From NCBI GenBank assembly GCA_002224055.1, contig AZLU01000043.1, forward strand, positions 54,319 to 118,318: a stretch of DNA of 64,000 bases, in the 5' to 3' direction. Below, one piece after another: positions 11,948 to 25,295 of this stretch; positions within the stretch are counted from its first letter, which is position 1, and each line of letters begins with the position of its first letter. Source of the stretch: Pezizomycotina sp. ARF18 (lineage: Eukaryota; Ascomycota). The notes below the pieces were generated by a model, which saw only the letters and a program-made list of their open reading frames with translations, was not told the origin of the DNA and made no database searches. The position numbers and the translations under genes are program-made.

Positions 11948-12926
11948 GTTTTTTTTACCCGCTATAGGCCGAGGCCTCTCTATCTTTACGATCTAAAATA
12001 AAATATACTTCTAGCGCCTACCTTAGTTTAATAAATATTAGTAGAGCTAGCGGTTTAATAAATATATAGATAACGTTATTAGTCGATATAACGCGCGCTA
12101 GCGCGATCTTATAATCTTTAATTTTCTTTCTAATAAAATAATATTTAATATCGATATATTTAGTTTTTATTAACGTTATAAGCGCGTTTATAGCTAGATA
12201 GTAGACGCCTATATTATTAATTTTAATTTAATAAAAATTATCTTTTTATTACTAGTAGCCCCGATCTATTAGTTCTATAAATAGACTTAACTAGAGTATT
12301 TTTTTAAGCTATATTACCTCTTAATCGCGGTATTAAATACTATATATTCTATCTTTATTATTAATAGTAACGGTAGTTTATTTATAAGATATAACGATAT
12401 TATTTCTCTATATATTATAAAAACGTAGTTATTAACTAAGCGGCAATCTTAACTTAAATAAAGTTATTATTTATATATCTTTAAGGCTATATCTTTCTAT
12501 AGTATTACTCGAGCTAAAGCGTAGGCCGTACTTACGCGTCTTTATAAATAGCGTAGTAACCGCTATATCGCGATATATTATAAGTTCTTTAGATAGATAA
12601 TAAAAATAGCTAATTCTAACTAAGTAAAAGCTAGTTCTAAGTATATTTAAACTATTAATATTAAGTTTTTTTAGTTTACATAATAGTTTTTTAGTTAACG
12701 ATTAATTCTTCTTGAATGGTATAGAGCGGAATATTAAACTATTAGTATTATCGTAACTATATAGTTTTATATACTATAACGTTAAAGTAATCTATTAATA
12801 TATATCTCTTATAATAATATATCGTTCTTTATAATAATTCCTTTCGATTTAAGCTTTTAAGAAGTATATCGCGTTATTAAATTACTTAATATTAACCTAT
12901 TTAAATAGTTTTTTTTAATCTTATTA

Positions 12927-13571
12927 TGTCAGGCGCATCCGGGCGTGCCATGCCGATGTAGGACCTTCCTTAGTAACTAAGCCTACTACTAGGCCAGCTA
13001 GCAAAAAGTGACGAGTAATAAGTACTTATTCGCTTAAAGGTACGCTATAAGGTAGGTAGAGGACTACTACTCTAGTACTTACGGCCGTTATATATAGACT
13101 TAAGCTATCTCGAGGCTTACTACTTATAAGATATTAGCTTATATTATTCCCTTTTAGGCGCCGTTATACCGCGTACGGTACTAAGGCGTCGTACTACTCT
13201 ATATATATATTCTAAAAGGTATAGCCCTTTAGTACTTACCTAGTAAGACTAACGCTAGCGCTAGGCTAAATATCTAATATAGCTAGTTAGTACGTATTTA
13301 CTAAGCGCTAAGGCTTAAACTAAAGGTAAATAGGCTTATTTAGATATTAGGCGTATCTAAGCGTATTATATTAAATGTAGGACCTTTCTTAGTACTATAG
13401 CCTACTACTAGGGCTAGCTAGTAAAAAGGTTAGACGAGTAAATAAGCTACTTATTTGCTTAAAGGCACGCTATATAGGTAGGTAGGGGACTACTACCCTG
13501 GCCACTATACGGCCGTTACGTACAGGCCGAGCTACCTCGAGGCTTACCAATTGTAAGGCACCAGCCTTACA
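12927..13571. mobile_element. miniature LTR element (TRIM-like) nested in the large retroelement
   Basis: Two direct repeats, 12927-13143 (217 bases) and 13345-13571 (227 bases), enclose only about 200 bases of unrelated sequence. The outer edges read TGTCAGGCG and CCAGCCTTACA, fitting TG...CA. The 5-base duplication TATTA lies on both sides (12922-12926 and 13572-13576). At 645 bases with no coding capacity it fits a terminal-repeat retrotransposon in miniature, which would depend on another element for movement. It sits inside the large element, so it inserted later. It is less AT-rich than its host in places, which suggests fewer RIP cycles. Confidence 0.8.
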
Positions 13572-13722
13572 TATTAACTAGTTTATATATATAAATAAAT
13601 AAGTTATTAATAAATATAAAAATATATATATTAATACTTCTTATATTAATATCTCTTAAGCTATAGTATACTATATTATAATAATTAATATAATTCCTAT
13701 ACTAATTAATACTTTATAAAGT

Positions 13723-14134
13723 TACTATTCTAATATTAATAGCGAGATATGTAGGCTATATATCTTAATTTAATAAAATAAATAATATACTACGCTTTAT
13801 ATATTAATTTATTAAAATTATTCTATATTAGTATATACTCTTTAGATATAAATATATTTACTTATTAATTAAGCGCTAAATCCCTCTAAAAAATATAAAA
13901 AATAATATCTTTATATCGTACCTCGAGATTACTATTCTAAATTAATAGCGAGATATGTAGGCTATATCTTAATTTAATAAAATAAATAATATACTACGCT
14001 TTTATATATAATTATTAAAAATTAATTCTATATTAGTATATACTCTTTAGAGAAAAATATATTTACTTATTAATTAAGCGCTAAATCCCTCTAAAAAATA
14101 TAAAAATAATATCTTTATATCGTACCTCGAGATT
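13723..14134. repeat. tandem duplication of about 205 bases inside the retroelement
   Basis: Two head-to-tail copies (about 13723-13929 and 13930-14134) share 'agcgagatatgtaggcta', 'tatactctttag' and 'gcgctaaatccctc'. They belong to the body of the large element, so this is an internal duplication of the fossil rather than a separate mobile element. Confidence 0.7.
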
Positions 14135-17089
14135 TAACGCAGCGGCTATCGCTAAATAATATAATAAAAATTTAACGACTAATAAATAGATATCTATTAT
14201 TTTATTATTTATAAATAGCCTAGAACTATTAGTCTTACCTTATAATAAATAATCTATTCTAAACGTTTTATTTATAGTAAAATACCTACTTTAGCGGTAA
14301 TAAATACTACTACTTAATTCTTTTTAATTTATTTAATTAATTTTTATATACTATACTTTTTAATAAAATAGTCTTTTTTTATTACTACCTATTATTCTAC
14401 TTTTTCCGATAATTATACCAAGCATAAATAAAATATCTAAATCTCTAATATTTATATATAGCGAGAGCTACCGCGTAATAGAAGTAAAAAGCTACTCTAA
14501 GCGATAAACATAAAATATTATACTTTAATTTATTATATAGATTTAATCTAACGCTATTATAAAATAAAAAATTTATAATTTATACCGAGTTAAATTATAT
14601 ACTCTAATATTTTACCGCTATGTTTACAATTCTATATATTTTCTTTTTTTACTCTTATAGCGAGTTTATTAATAAATAATAATTCTTTATCTATATATAA
14701 TATTAATAAAATAGTTTACTAAATTTATTTATAGCCTCGATACGTATAAAGCGTCTATTATAAAGTACTTTTATAAATAATATATTTCTTAATTTATAGG
14801 TTATTAATAGCTTTTTCTATAGAATAAATAGTAGGTCTATATTATAAAATACCGCGCGCGCCTATTATAATAGTTAGTAAAAAGCTTTTACTACTCTTAT
14901 TTAACTAATTATATAATATACCGCTATACTTAATTTTATATAGGCTAGTATATTTTTAAATTTACTATTACTAATTAACCGCTATACTTACCGCCGCTAT
15001 TATAATAAATCGATGAAAATAAAATATAACGGTACTAAATCGCGTCTCTCGGGTTAAAGCGTTTATCATTATTTAGTAATTCGCGCCTTAATCTATTTAT
15101 CTATTATTACTAATTATCTTCTTATTACTATATAAAGTATTTAGCTATATTAGTTATATTATCGACTATATATTAAATCTATTATATTTTTTAAACTTTA
15201 CTATTATTAAGGCGCTATTTATATATCTATATTTACTCTATCTTTATGACGAGCGTTTATATTATATATTAAGCTATTTATAGTAGTTTTTATTATTCTA
15301 TATAGCTATTAAAAATATTTTCTCTACTTAGGCGTTTAAAGAGCGATTTTATCTATTTTATAATATTAAACGTTAATACGTCTTAATCTAAGAGATTAAA
15401 CGTTAGTTTTTATTTAATTAATTATATTATTAATAGTAGCTTAGCTTATCTAAATTTCTTATAATAAGACGTCAGTTATTATAACGACTTTAGTATTTAT
15501 TATTAATATTTACTTTAAGGCGTATATTTTTAATATAAGTAGCTAGAACGACGTAATTATTTTTATATATACGCGGTAAGGCGGTTTAAGCTATACTAAC
15601 TTCGTAAAACCTTTTTATTATTCTATAATATAATTACTATTTATATTTTAATATATTATTAACTATTATAAACTAATATAGTATATTTATAATATTATTT
15701 TAGTATCGTTATTTTACTTATATTTTATAGCTATCTATATTTAGTTTTTTTTTTTTTTAGTTTATAGCTAAGGCGGCGCCTTTTAGCTTTATAAAATAAT
15801 ATAATAGTTAGTAGCGGGTTAGCGTAAAAGGAGTTTACTTTATTTATTTAATATTATTTAAATAATACTACTAGCTGGCGCTATCTCTATAATTAAACTA
15901 GGTTTAAAATCTTTTTTTATTATTAGCGTTAATTATAAGATTAAAATATTTATAGTAGTATTATATATAGCTATATTTACCGTATATATAGTACTATACT
16001 TTTATATTAATACGCTTTATAGTAGCCGTCTTATTAGTTATCGCGGTTATTAAATTCTTCGTAGCTATAATCTTTTTTTTTAGAGAGCGTTTATATTATT
16101 TTAATATATTTTACTTTCTTTTACTACTATCGGTATTTATTTATTATATTAATATTTTTATTTGATATCTATTTTTATTATTATATAGATTATATTATTA
16201 TTATTTTTATTCTTTTTTTTTTTAGCGCGCTTATATTGATGTAAATTTATTATACGTAAGCTTTTATACTTTTTTAATATATTTTTTTTAGCTTAGTAGG
16301 CCTATTATTACTTAAAATTATTATAACGTCTATTATTATTAGTACGTAATAGAGAATAATATATATTATATAATTTAGATAATTTTTTTAAGATATTTTT
16401 AATAAGCTAATTATCGTAGAGTTTTAAGTTAAGAAGCCTTTAGTTACCTATTATTTTTTACGCGTTAATATATATATATATAATATCGTTATTTTTTAAT
16501 ATATACTTATTAATTAAGTTTAATATTTACTGATCGTCTCGTTATTTATAAAGTTTATAAATTTAAAGATTATCTAAACGGCCTATATCCTTTATTTATT
16601 AGCGTTAAAGTAATAAATCTACTTAATTTTTATTATAAAAGAATAAATATATATTATATTATAATAAGCCTATTATCTTTATTAAGCTTCTTATTTAAGA
16701 TCTTAATTTTATATAGTATTAGCAAGCTTTAATATACGAGTTTTTATATTAATTTTTAGAATAACTAGTCGCTATTTTACTTAAGTAGCGGGATAGAATT
16801 ATAGTAAATCGTTTATTATATAATATTAGATAGCTTATAGATTTAGCGCTATATAGTAGATATCTTCATTAGGGTTAGCGGTATAATATTAAGACTATTT
16901 ACTTTATTATAGCCGAGCGTATTTATAATATCTCCGATAGCGCGATAGGTGACGAGATAAAAATAGAATTATTTTTTAAAAATATATTACGTTACGAGCT
17001 TCGCGACGTTACTATCTAAGATCTAGATTATTATTTTATAATAGCGCGGGATATAGCTATTACTTTTTATAATATAGTTATTATTACTA

Positions 17090-17328
17090 TATAGAATAAA
17101 GATTAAATTATTAATTATATAAAGAATAAAACTATCTATTAAGAGTAGTATCTTACCGTTTATATATAAAATAAATCCTATATAAAATAAATCTTTATAA
17201 TATTAATATCTTCGTATCGATACATGCCGTTATTATAGAGCTCGGCCGAGGTCGTCGATATATAGCGCTGCGGGTAATTCTCGATATTTCGTATCGTTTT
17301 GATGTTCCTTTACTACTTATATCCAACA
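17090..17328. repeat. right LTR of the large retroelement
   Basis: This 239-base terminal repeat is the partner of 11713-11947. Its outer half (about 17220-17328) is noticeably richer in G and C than the left copy, giving the best view of the unmutated end, which closes with ATCCAACA directly before the target-site duplication. Confidence 0.85.
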
Positions 17329-17333
17329 ATTTC

Positions 17334-17744
17334 TACGAGTCTTTTGAGATGAAATGTAAGCAGGATGGCGAGAGAAAGTGTCAAGCAATTATTATTTATC
17401 TATGGGTTTTTCTAATTTTTCTTGCATATCTCGTCTCGTCTAATTGCAATTTCGCTTGCTATTTTTAAAAAAAAATCGAGCGACCATCTCTTCGTCACCT
17501 TTTATATATCGTGCCCGACTTATGCATTCGTCCATCATCTTTTCTAGCGAGAGAAGACAACATAAAACGAAGCAACGTAATGCATCCCTCCCGCTCCTCT
17601 TCGATTTGTTAAGTTTCTCTCTTCCACTAATATTCCACCTTTTGAAAAATATTGCAAGATATCAATAAATATACCAAATAAATAAAAACATCTTCCGCCA
17701 ACAAATTATTCCATATCCCCGAGTTGCATTAGCATCCCGCAACT
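17334..17744. other. spacer between retroelement and gene C
   Basis: Ordinary AT-rich sequence. The sharp change in base composition at 17328 marks the edge of the RIP-affected DNA. It contains the 3' flank of gene C. Nothing else is recognised. Confidence 0.5.
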
Positions 17745-19531
17745 TCATTGACCTTCCTCATCTTCATGTACTCGTCCTCCTGATCGACCCGCGTTGTCAA
17801 CCGCGGCGATGGCGGCGCGGAAGCCGCATCGTGAGTTCCTCCGCGGTGGGAGGCTTGTACTCGTACTCGTTGAGCATACGAGGATTTCCTTCAACGACAT
17901 GGAATTGTAGTTTTCGTCGCTATCGTCTTCAGCAGTGGGAGTGGTGGGAATCTCGGGAGAAGTAACACCGACAGCAGCGTTTTCAGAGAGAGGATTTTCG
18001 GAGTGAGTAGAAGCCGGGATGACGGAGGATTCGTTGTCCTGCGCCGGTTCCTCTTCAACGGGCTTCTTATACCTCTTGGGCTGCAAAGGGGGAGCGGGAA
18101 TCTGCCAGTAGGCCAACTGCTGCCTCGTGTAGCTGAAGTCGCCATCGGACTCACCGTCGCTGGGCGGCAGGGCAAGGAGCGGCTTGTTCTTCCTCGGGAT
18201 GTACTTGGGGTGTTTCCTGTTATCGCCGCGCTCGCGAGTCTTCAATTCGGTGGGCTTGGAAGTGCCACAGTGGACATCCAAAGTCTTGAGGCCTCACCCC
18301 TGACGAACCCCTTCATGGCGCCAGCGGTGTTTTTTTTCGGCTCGATGATAACGACGCTATCACTTTTACTACTTTTGCTTTTGACGTCCGCACCCCTGAG
18401 CGACAACATGTCGTCTTGCTCGGGGGTGACCCACTCGCCTTCTTCGGATCCGTTACGACTCCTATCGCCGTCACTATAGACAACAGAAACATCTGGCGTG
18501 TTGATCGTGAGAATCTTCTGACGTTCCTTAGCGGAGCGGAGGATGTCCTGCGTGTAATCGTAGCGCTTGTACGTTCCACCCTTCGGCTTCGCGGGACCAT
18601 CCCAGGGCTTCCCGACCGGTTCTCCGAGGCGGTCAAGGTCCCAGACGTCCTCGGGGCGGATACGGCGGACGTACAAGGTCATCTTCCAGGGAGGGGGAAG
18701 GGGGACGTTTTTCTGCTGGCGGAGGCGCTCGCGCTCGACGATGGGAGCCAGTCCTTGCTGCAGGTGGAGGAAGCATGCGAGGAAGTCTCCCAGCAGTTGA
18801 AGCATGGAAGGAGTTCTTGTTTCCGTCTTGTTGTAGCGACCGGATTGCGGCCGCGTTTGCTGGGGACCCGGTTATTACCAGAGGTCCTACCGTTGTTTTC
18901 GGTGCCGTCGGGATTTCGATGATGTAGACGCCATTTCCTCTCATCCAGGCGTCGAAGTCGATGTTCTCCATCGGGCGGAGACCCTGTTCGACGAGGATTG
19001 GCCCAAGGGAGGCTCAAAGTGATCCCTTCCTGACACGGAGCAACTCGCGCTGGAAATTGGCTCGGCAGGCTTTGAGCAGTGATCGGCGTCGTGGAGGGTG
19101 GAATCCCAGCAATTGAAGCACAGCAACGTTGAGCTGACTTCCTCCCAGTAGCGAGTACTGGGCATTGGAGCTCCAAGAGCACGACGGAGCTGCTCCCTTT
19201 CGGCGATGCTTCGCTCGGGGAACGGACACATCCCACCGTGATCGCGGAAACAGTTCCGCAGATGAGCTGGTCCTCGCGAATGAGATTCATTTCATCGGTA
19301 GTAGCTAGAAGTGAGAGAAGAAAAACATGGTTAGCGATGCTTGTTCCGAAGGAAGGATGGAGATAAGTTCGGATGGCTCTTGAACCTTCCGTTTCAACTT
19401 CGCGGATGACGTTACCTGGGGGCCCCACTCTGTAGGGCCCCGAAGTAGGAGAAAGGGGAGTTTTGCAGTTGTTCTCTTCTCTTTCATAGCTACATCACAA
19501 GGCTTCAAGGGTGCCGAGACTTACCAGCCAT
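17745..19531 (-). CDS. NCW zinc-knuckle protein C (3 knuckles, SIM-like motif)
   Basis: The start is the ATG at 19531, giving Met-Ala and then a GTAAGT donor. The intron (19305-19524) ends with a GCTAAC branch site and CTTCTAG, and the second exon continues in phase with AATTDEMNLIRED. Knuckles lie at about 19224-19261 (N-C-F-R-D-H form, shorter), about 19085-19125 (C-F-N-C-W-D-S-T-L-H) and about 18775-18812 (C-F-N-C-W-E-T-S-S-H). The first tail, REQLRRALGAPM with a later W, is well kept. Downstream is a charged region with SDSVVIIEP (about 18339-18363, SUMO-interaction-like) and a Pro/Glu-rich end reaching the TGA at 17745. Unlike most relatives it shows no long C-terminal coiled coil. Some frame changes are present. 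Confidence 0.7.
19305..19524 (-). other. intron 1 of gene C
   Basis: GTAAGT donor, GCTAAC branch-like site and a CTTCTAG acceptor preceded by a pyrimidine tract. It leaves phase 1 after Met-Ala plus one base. Its position directly after the start codon is common in fungal genes. Confidence 0.7.
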
Positions 19532-21809
19532 TTTTTCAGCTTGCGGCCATCAGATAAGACCAATAGCAATAGACAAAAAAGATATATTCAGGGGAAATCC
19601 CCGGAAGAATCCGGAAGCAGATGGAGGAGTACGAAGATGATGAAATAAATCGACAAATCAGAACAATTCGTAGAATGCGTTGTTCGTTGTTTGTTTTGTA
19701 TTTGAAAAAAGAGAAAAGTGTGGTAGCGCGATAGTTCGTGTTACGCGAGGTTTTCTGTTGGAAATTTTAAAGGTCGAATTATTGTTATTTTTTCTGTAGC
19801 TTGGCACTCTTTTTTATTTTATTTTTTATTTTTTTTCTTCTTTGGCAGCACTACTGCTCAATATTTAACTTCTGGCTAGAAGACAATTGGGTAAGAATGA
19901 ATGATAAAGAAGAGAGCATTGGTTTCATGTTCCTAAGCTCTTCCTGATTCTCATGGTGTGCTTAGATTTCCCAGGTGGTGGCTTTGATCCACACGATTTC
20001 ACGATACCTCTCATGATTGTGATATCGCTGGGCGACCTCACCTCAGAACCCATCGTCAGCTTTTCGGCGCGTCCAAAGAGTATTCTCGCACATTGCAAAG
20101 CTGATACTCTGATTCCCCTCACCGAGGCGGTTTAAAATATGCCCACCTTTCACTATTTTAACGACACTTATCTGCACTGATTTTCAGGTATCGAAGTTGT
20201 ACAGAACCAAACATTCCAACTTTCTGAGGTATATCAAAAGTCGTATCGACGTAGAGTCTGGTATGCATAAGTCAATCCGAGTATCGGAGGCGGACTAAGT
20301 GGTCATAAAACATCTGCTTCTGGGATAGACGTGGTCCACACAGTTTCTGCAATGTAATTTCATTTACAATATTCTAAACACCAAGCTAGTATTTCCAGCT
20401 AATAAACTCCATCCACCAGCCTTTCCGGTTCTCCTAATAAGGGTTAGGTCCTTTCTTCAATTCCGGGGTTTAATCTAGATGATTGAAAACGTACTGCTTT
20501 CTAAGTTCATTCAAACTTTATATACTGAGGCGAAAAATGAGTTAAAAAAAAAAAAAAAGGTGGTATCTATGCGAAAGTGGATTCGACCACAGCTTAACAA
20601 TTGGATTGAGCGTGAATTTCGAGCGATGAGACATAAGCACAAGCAATTCCAGCATATTTTACAGACATTTTCTACGACTACAGAAGAATATTGTGCATTG
20701 AATTTGTATCCTGGGGTGTGACATAGTTCCAACTTTTTTGTGGTAACTTCCGCTCAACTCGTCAAAACTCTCGCTATGAACTCGTCAAACCAGGGTTGAG
20801 TGACTAACGACACGCTACCAAACGTTATTTTGCTCTCCTCCCAACGCCTTCTTACTACTCACGATGCCGGTTCTTCACGGTTGCTGAAAGCCTTTTTGTT
20901 TCTCTCTGCTCTTGAACAGGATCTAGTATTTCTGTGAAATCGAGGGTATATAGCAGGCGGTACAAAAAAATCCGAACCGGCAGCAAATCTACGGAATAAG
21001 ATATCAAAATATCAAGAATATTTAATGTAAACTAATACCAAACGCCGATGTGCAAATACTGCTTCAATGTGGACTCTGGACGGCTGAACCGTTGTCATTC
21101 TGTAAGAAATTCGTATTTTGCTTATTTACCTCCATATTTATTTATTCATTTATTCTTAATAAAAGTGATTGTTGTTTGGTTGCAGATATTAGAATGGGCA
21201 CTCGTAGCGTGCTTTAACGTGGAAAGGATGATTTGAATTCGCTTGTGGTTTAATGTAGATTGATATACAATTGACGTGATGATATTTTGCTAGTATTCTG
21301 TAACGCAAATGGAATCTATAGGGTGTAAGAATCCATTGCGTTTAAGTTTTTCCCATCTTGTGTTTGACCATTCGCATTAGATGCTACTGCTATACAGAAA
21401 TCTGTCCCTGATAATCCTTTTTTCTCCACGATTGAGGGTTAATATATTTCGTGTTAAACCAAGCACCTCGTACAAACAACGAAACATAATATTTAAGCGC
21501 CTTAATAGAGCCCTGTGATATTCAAATGAAGGAAGATTGAGAGTGCAGAACTTGGAAAGAAAAAAGGACGTAGAGAGGAAGAAAAGGAAAAAGAAGAGAA
21601 AAGTAGAAAGGAGAAAAGTATGAGAAAGTAGAGGGAAAGTGACGAATGAATTAAAGGGATTTGCGATTAAGGGAAATGTTCAACTTTTTTGTAGCAAGTT
21701 TTCCCTTGCCTTTCTCTTGTGTGCTAGATAAATGTGATAAAAGGGGAATAAAAGCTTTCTCGTTTCAGATAATGTGAATTTGTCTTTTTACCACCCGTGA
21801 TCAAATCCT
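19532..21809. other. intergenic C-D
   Basis: About 2.3 kb, AT-rich, with GA-rich sequence near 21540-21640 and the 85-base repeat at 21671-21756. A pair of overlapping open frames at 19925-20135 (both strands, 60-65 codons) has no recognisable motif. No RNA gene was found. Confidence 0.5.
21671..21756 (+). repeat. 85-base dispersed repeat, copy 1
   Basis: This matches 38246-38331 almost throughout (shared words include 'aaatgttcaac', 'gtagcaagtttt' and 'ttgcctttctcttgtgtgc'). It lies just beyond the 3' end of gene D. The other copy lies beyond the 3' end of gene H. Confidence 0.8.
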
Positions 21810-23608
21810 TTAGGACGCCTCAAGCTGCGTGACTGCGACGGGCTGTGGAGCCGACACTGGATGTATCCCTCGCAAGATTCTCTCTACCCCTACGAATCGG
21901 CGACGAATCCAAGGCAGAATAGACGGCAACCCCGAATTCCTCCCTCCTCCACCAGTCGGAGAAACGATAGGTTCACGCACCAACGGACGCTGCGGGACGA
22001 TCATCGCATACTCGGATTGGTAACCTCGACTTTCAACGGCGCCGCGGATAAAACGCCAATGATAGTCTTCAGGGATTCGTTGATGGCGTCGAGCTTCGAG
22101 GCGGTTTCGGCTTGCTGGGTGGTGAGGGCTGAGAGTTGCGCTTGGAGGCTGTCGAGTTTGGATTCAAGAGCGGTGAAATTCTGTGCAACGGTAGCAGTGC
22201 CGGGTTTGGGAAGGGGAGGGAGGATGAAGTGGAGGGCTGAATCTTCGGAGTCGGAGTAGTCTTGGACATCTGTGTTAGCCGGATATCGGTGGAGGTTTGG
22301 ATACCACTAGGCAGCTGCATTTAGTAGTGGTAGTATCGTCTGTCTGTGGCTGCAAGACCGGGAACGCGCTCTCGGTGACGCTATCGTCGAAGAGGTTTAT
22401 CTTGTTATTGTTCTGCTGTTGGGTTTCGTTCTGGTGGGTAGTCACATCAGTGGGCCCTTTCAAGTTTTTGCCCCCAGTGCTCTTCGGCTCGGGTTGGGAA
22501 TTTCGGCCGGGAAATCAAGACCGAGCAAAGCAGATAAATTGGTGACGTGATGATCGGTGGTAGGACTCATGACCCTCGGGAGAGGAGGGCTTCGAGGTCA
22601 TCTTCCCAGGCTTCGCGGCTGAGGCACCTGGTTTGGTAGGTTGTTCGTAAGTTCCGCTGGAGTGGCTTTCTGCTGAGTAACGATCTCGATTGGTTTGGTT
22701 GAGACCGGTTTCGGAACAATCTTTGTCTCTTTCGAGGGATAACATCGGCTTTGGCGGCTTTCGACATGTCTTCGAGCTTCTTGACCAGCTGCAGCACGTC
22801 GTCGTCCATATTTGCGTTTGGCTTCTCAGTGTTTGCTTCCTTGGTTTGCGTGCCGTTGATATCCAATTCCTTCACAACGTCCTTGCACATCTCCTGTTCT
22901 TTCTCACGAATCGGATCCTCAAGTGCCGGTTCAAGGCTGGGAGTAATTCCTGAAGTTGCACGTCCTGCTTCTGCGACAAATCCTCCAACGCTTTCTTCCC
23001 TGCGTCAATAACCTCCGCGTTCGGTTTCAAAGTGTTTGTTTCATTCGTTTGCATGTCGCCGGTGTCCGGTTTTCGCGTAACGTCTTTTGCGTTCTCCAGA
23101 TCTTCCGTTTGAGTTGTAGTTTCTTTTTCATGGGAGGTTGAGGGCTGTCCTTTGTTTTGCTCCTGTTATTTTTCCCCCTCGCCAAAACTTTACTACTACT
23201 ACCCGCACTAACTCCCTCCACCCCTTTATTTTCCTCCTTCTTTCCCCCGCCTTCCTTAAAGCCCGCCTCATCAATAACCTTCTTCCAAGCACCTATAATC
23301 CCAATACCCATCTTAATCCTCAACTTCTCCTTTTCTTCAACGCCAAGTTTCTCCTTCGAGCAGGAAGGTATCCGTGCTCCGTGCTAGCCCAGCAGTTAAA
23401 GCACGGACGGTCGCCACGGAGAATGGAGCTGTAGTTGCTGTTTTGCGGACGGGGAAGGTCGAGTTCGATGCGCAGCTCCTCGCGGCTTTGACGGAGAGAG
23501 GGGGGCGCGGGCAGGTTTGTGTCTGGTGCTTGGTGGACCAGCAGTTCCAGCAGCGGGAGTCGCGTTGGACGGGTGCGGTCGTTTTGTGCGCGTGGGATTT
23601 TTCGGCAT
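21810..23608 (-). CDS. NCW zinc-knuckle protein D (2 knuckles, coiled coil)
   Basis: The start is the ATG at 23608 (MPKNPTRTKRP). The first knuckle (about 23535-23560) reads C-W-N-C-W-S-T-K-H then C-P, and its tail REELRIELDLP is partly in another frame. The second (about 23387-23404 onward) is C-F-N-C-W-A-S-T-E-H, followed by EEKEKLRIKMGIGIIGAWKKV and DEAGF. The middle is Lys/Gln-rich with an internal duplicated phrase (N-x3-KPNA...K-x-LEDLS near 23000-23050 and 22790-22840). At about 22060-22200 a clear coiled coil appears (FTALESKLDSLQAQLSAL, AETASKLDAINESL). The stop is at 22001 in one frame, or at 21810 if the Pro/Gly-rich extension in the next frame belongs to it. Confidence 0.7.
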
Positions 23609-23821
23609 CTTGGACGTTAATTTAAAGCTTTGAGTAAAGCTGCGAGAGGACGTTAAGAGAGAGATAAGGAGACGGAACACGGTTGTAGATAACGCCGTAG
23701 AGTATTTACGATGGTTGACGATGATGTATTTCGTTGTTTGCTTAGGTGGTTGGATTCTGACGCGCTGTTCGTAGGTGGCGAAAATACTTCGGCAGAGTGA
23801 ATAGCGGAAATTTTTTCACAG

Positions 23822-23852
<31 letters not shown>

Positions 23853-25295
23853 GGCTTCGTAAGTCACGGTCATATTTTCTTCCTCATCCGCTTGCGCTAG
23901 AGCATACAAAGTACCTTCAACACGCTTCTTGGAAAGAAGTTACTTTAGTAAGTTTCTTCAGGTTCTACTGCTATCTCTAGTCGTTGCGTTCATGCTTTCT
24001 CGTCACATTTGCCTTTCTCTTTTTCCTTTTTATTCAAATAGTATATACTCGTATTTAAATTTTTTTTTTAACAAGCCCTGCTTTTCAGGATAAGGACCAC
24101 ATATAAAATCGCGGCTAGGTCCATATTCACCAGACCGAACCTGGTGAAGATCTATAAGGTCTATTATATGGAGCTGAAGACAATAGTTCGAATATTATAC
24201 GCCGTAGAGAGGTCACTGACGTCGAACTTGAAGAACATTGATATTGGAAGTACCATGATGACATGCCCAAAACCCTTTTCATATCATCTGAAGGTTGAGG
24301 CCATGTCTGCCGGTGTGGGACCTCCTGAAAGAGTTCGATAGAGATTACTTCCGCACGGTATTATCTCTCTTTCTTTAGTAGCGCCATGGAATAATGTGGT
24401 TTTCTTGCTAGATATCACAGATCAAATGTCTTCTAGATATATGTTTGGTAGTTTGACCGTTCTTTATGGCTATAGCACCTCAATATCTCTTTACATTCGT
24501 ACCTCTATAGGTAGGGTTTTTCAATATAATATGGAAACCTATAAAGCTAAATCTGTTTTTATTTTTTTTTTATTTTTTTTTTTTGCTTCCGGGTATCATC
24601 TTCTATGTGTATCTCGTCCGTACTGGCCTGTATAAGATTCGTGATACATCACCAGGCGCATTATTAGGATATATTTGCCAATATAATGTTCATTGTCTTG
24701 CATACTGTTGTAAAATATTGTTCTTTTTTTTTTTTTCCACTCTGCTTTAATGCTACTGCCTGAGAATCCTAAGAGTATGATTTACAAACCCTTAGGCCTG
24801 AAGCTCCGAGGTCTGTTACATGACTCACATGAAATTTCCACTACTGGTGAAAAGAAAAAAAAAAAAAAAAAAAAAAAAGCTCTAATAAAATTTTTTTCAC
24901 AGCGAACCTGCCAAAAATCCCACGATAAATTAAACTGCACGTGCGCGTGCGGAGCAGATACATCGTTACCGAACTATCACCGCATCAATCCCCTTCACTA
25001 CCAGAAAGACCTATCGCTGCCCGTTTCTTCAGCAGGTAAAATACCTTCTTTCTTCCCTTCCTTCCTTTCCTTTCCCTTCCATCCAATCCACAAACACGTA
25101 CATCCAATTTGTATCCCCTTTCATCATTGCTTGTGTTTCCTTTGCGTGAAAAAAAAACCCCATCGTCGTCATTTCTCTCTCTTCTTTGCTGTTTCTCTAA
25201 TACCCCTTTGTTATCTCGTATTGCTTCTATATTAAAAGCCTCTATCGATTAGATTCTTCAGTATATCCCCCTCAAACGAAAAACAGCACGCAAAA
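23609..25295. other. divergent spacer D-E
   Basis: This spacer lies between the 5' ends of gene D (minus) and gene E (plus), so both promoters are here. It contains a 27-base T run (23826-23852), further T and A runs near 24548-24582 and 24857-24878, and a CT-rich leader just before gene E. No gene is recognised. Confidence 0.5.

Larger units (their letters stand above)
11713..17328. mobile_element. RIP-degraded LTR retrotransposon (fossil)
   Basis: The element is about 5.6 kb and is bounded by two related terminal repeats, 11713-11947 and 17090-17328, in direct orientation. The ends fit TG...CA, allowing for C-to-T and G-to-A change. A 5-base target-site duplication, ATTTC, flanks it at 11708-11712 and 17329-17333. 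The interior is extremely AT-rich with almost no open frames, the usual outcome of repeat-induced point mutation. Next to the left repeat, the minus strand shows a purine-rich tract like a polypurine tract, so the element probably runs on the minus strand. Size and the short repeat suit a Ty1/copia-type element, but no domain is readable and the family is not proven. It is thoroughly broken, with too many breaks to count, and old. Confidence 0.85.

Noticed and set aside
13345-14134. CRISPR-like or satellite array
   Set aside because: The repeats are only two copies each, of two unrelated lengths, and are explained by LTRs of a nested element and one internal duplication.
18003-18922. Plus-strand open frames of about 158 to 168 codons
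   Set aside because: They are shadows of gene C on the opposite strand, which has knuckles, in-phase intron and stop.
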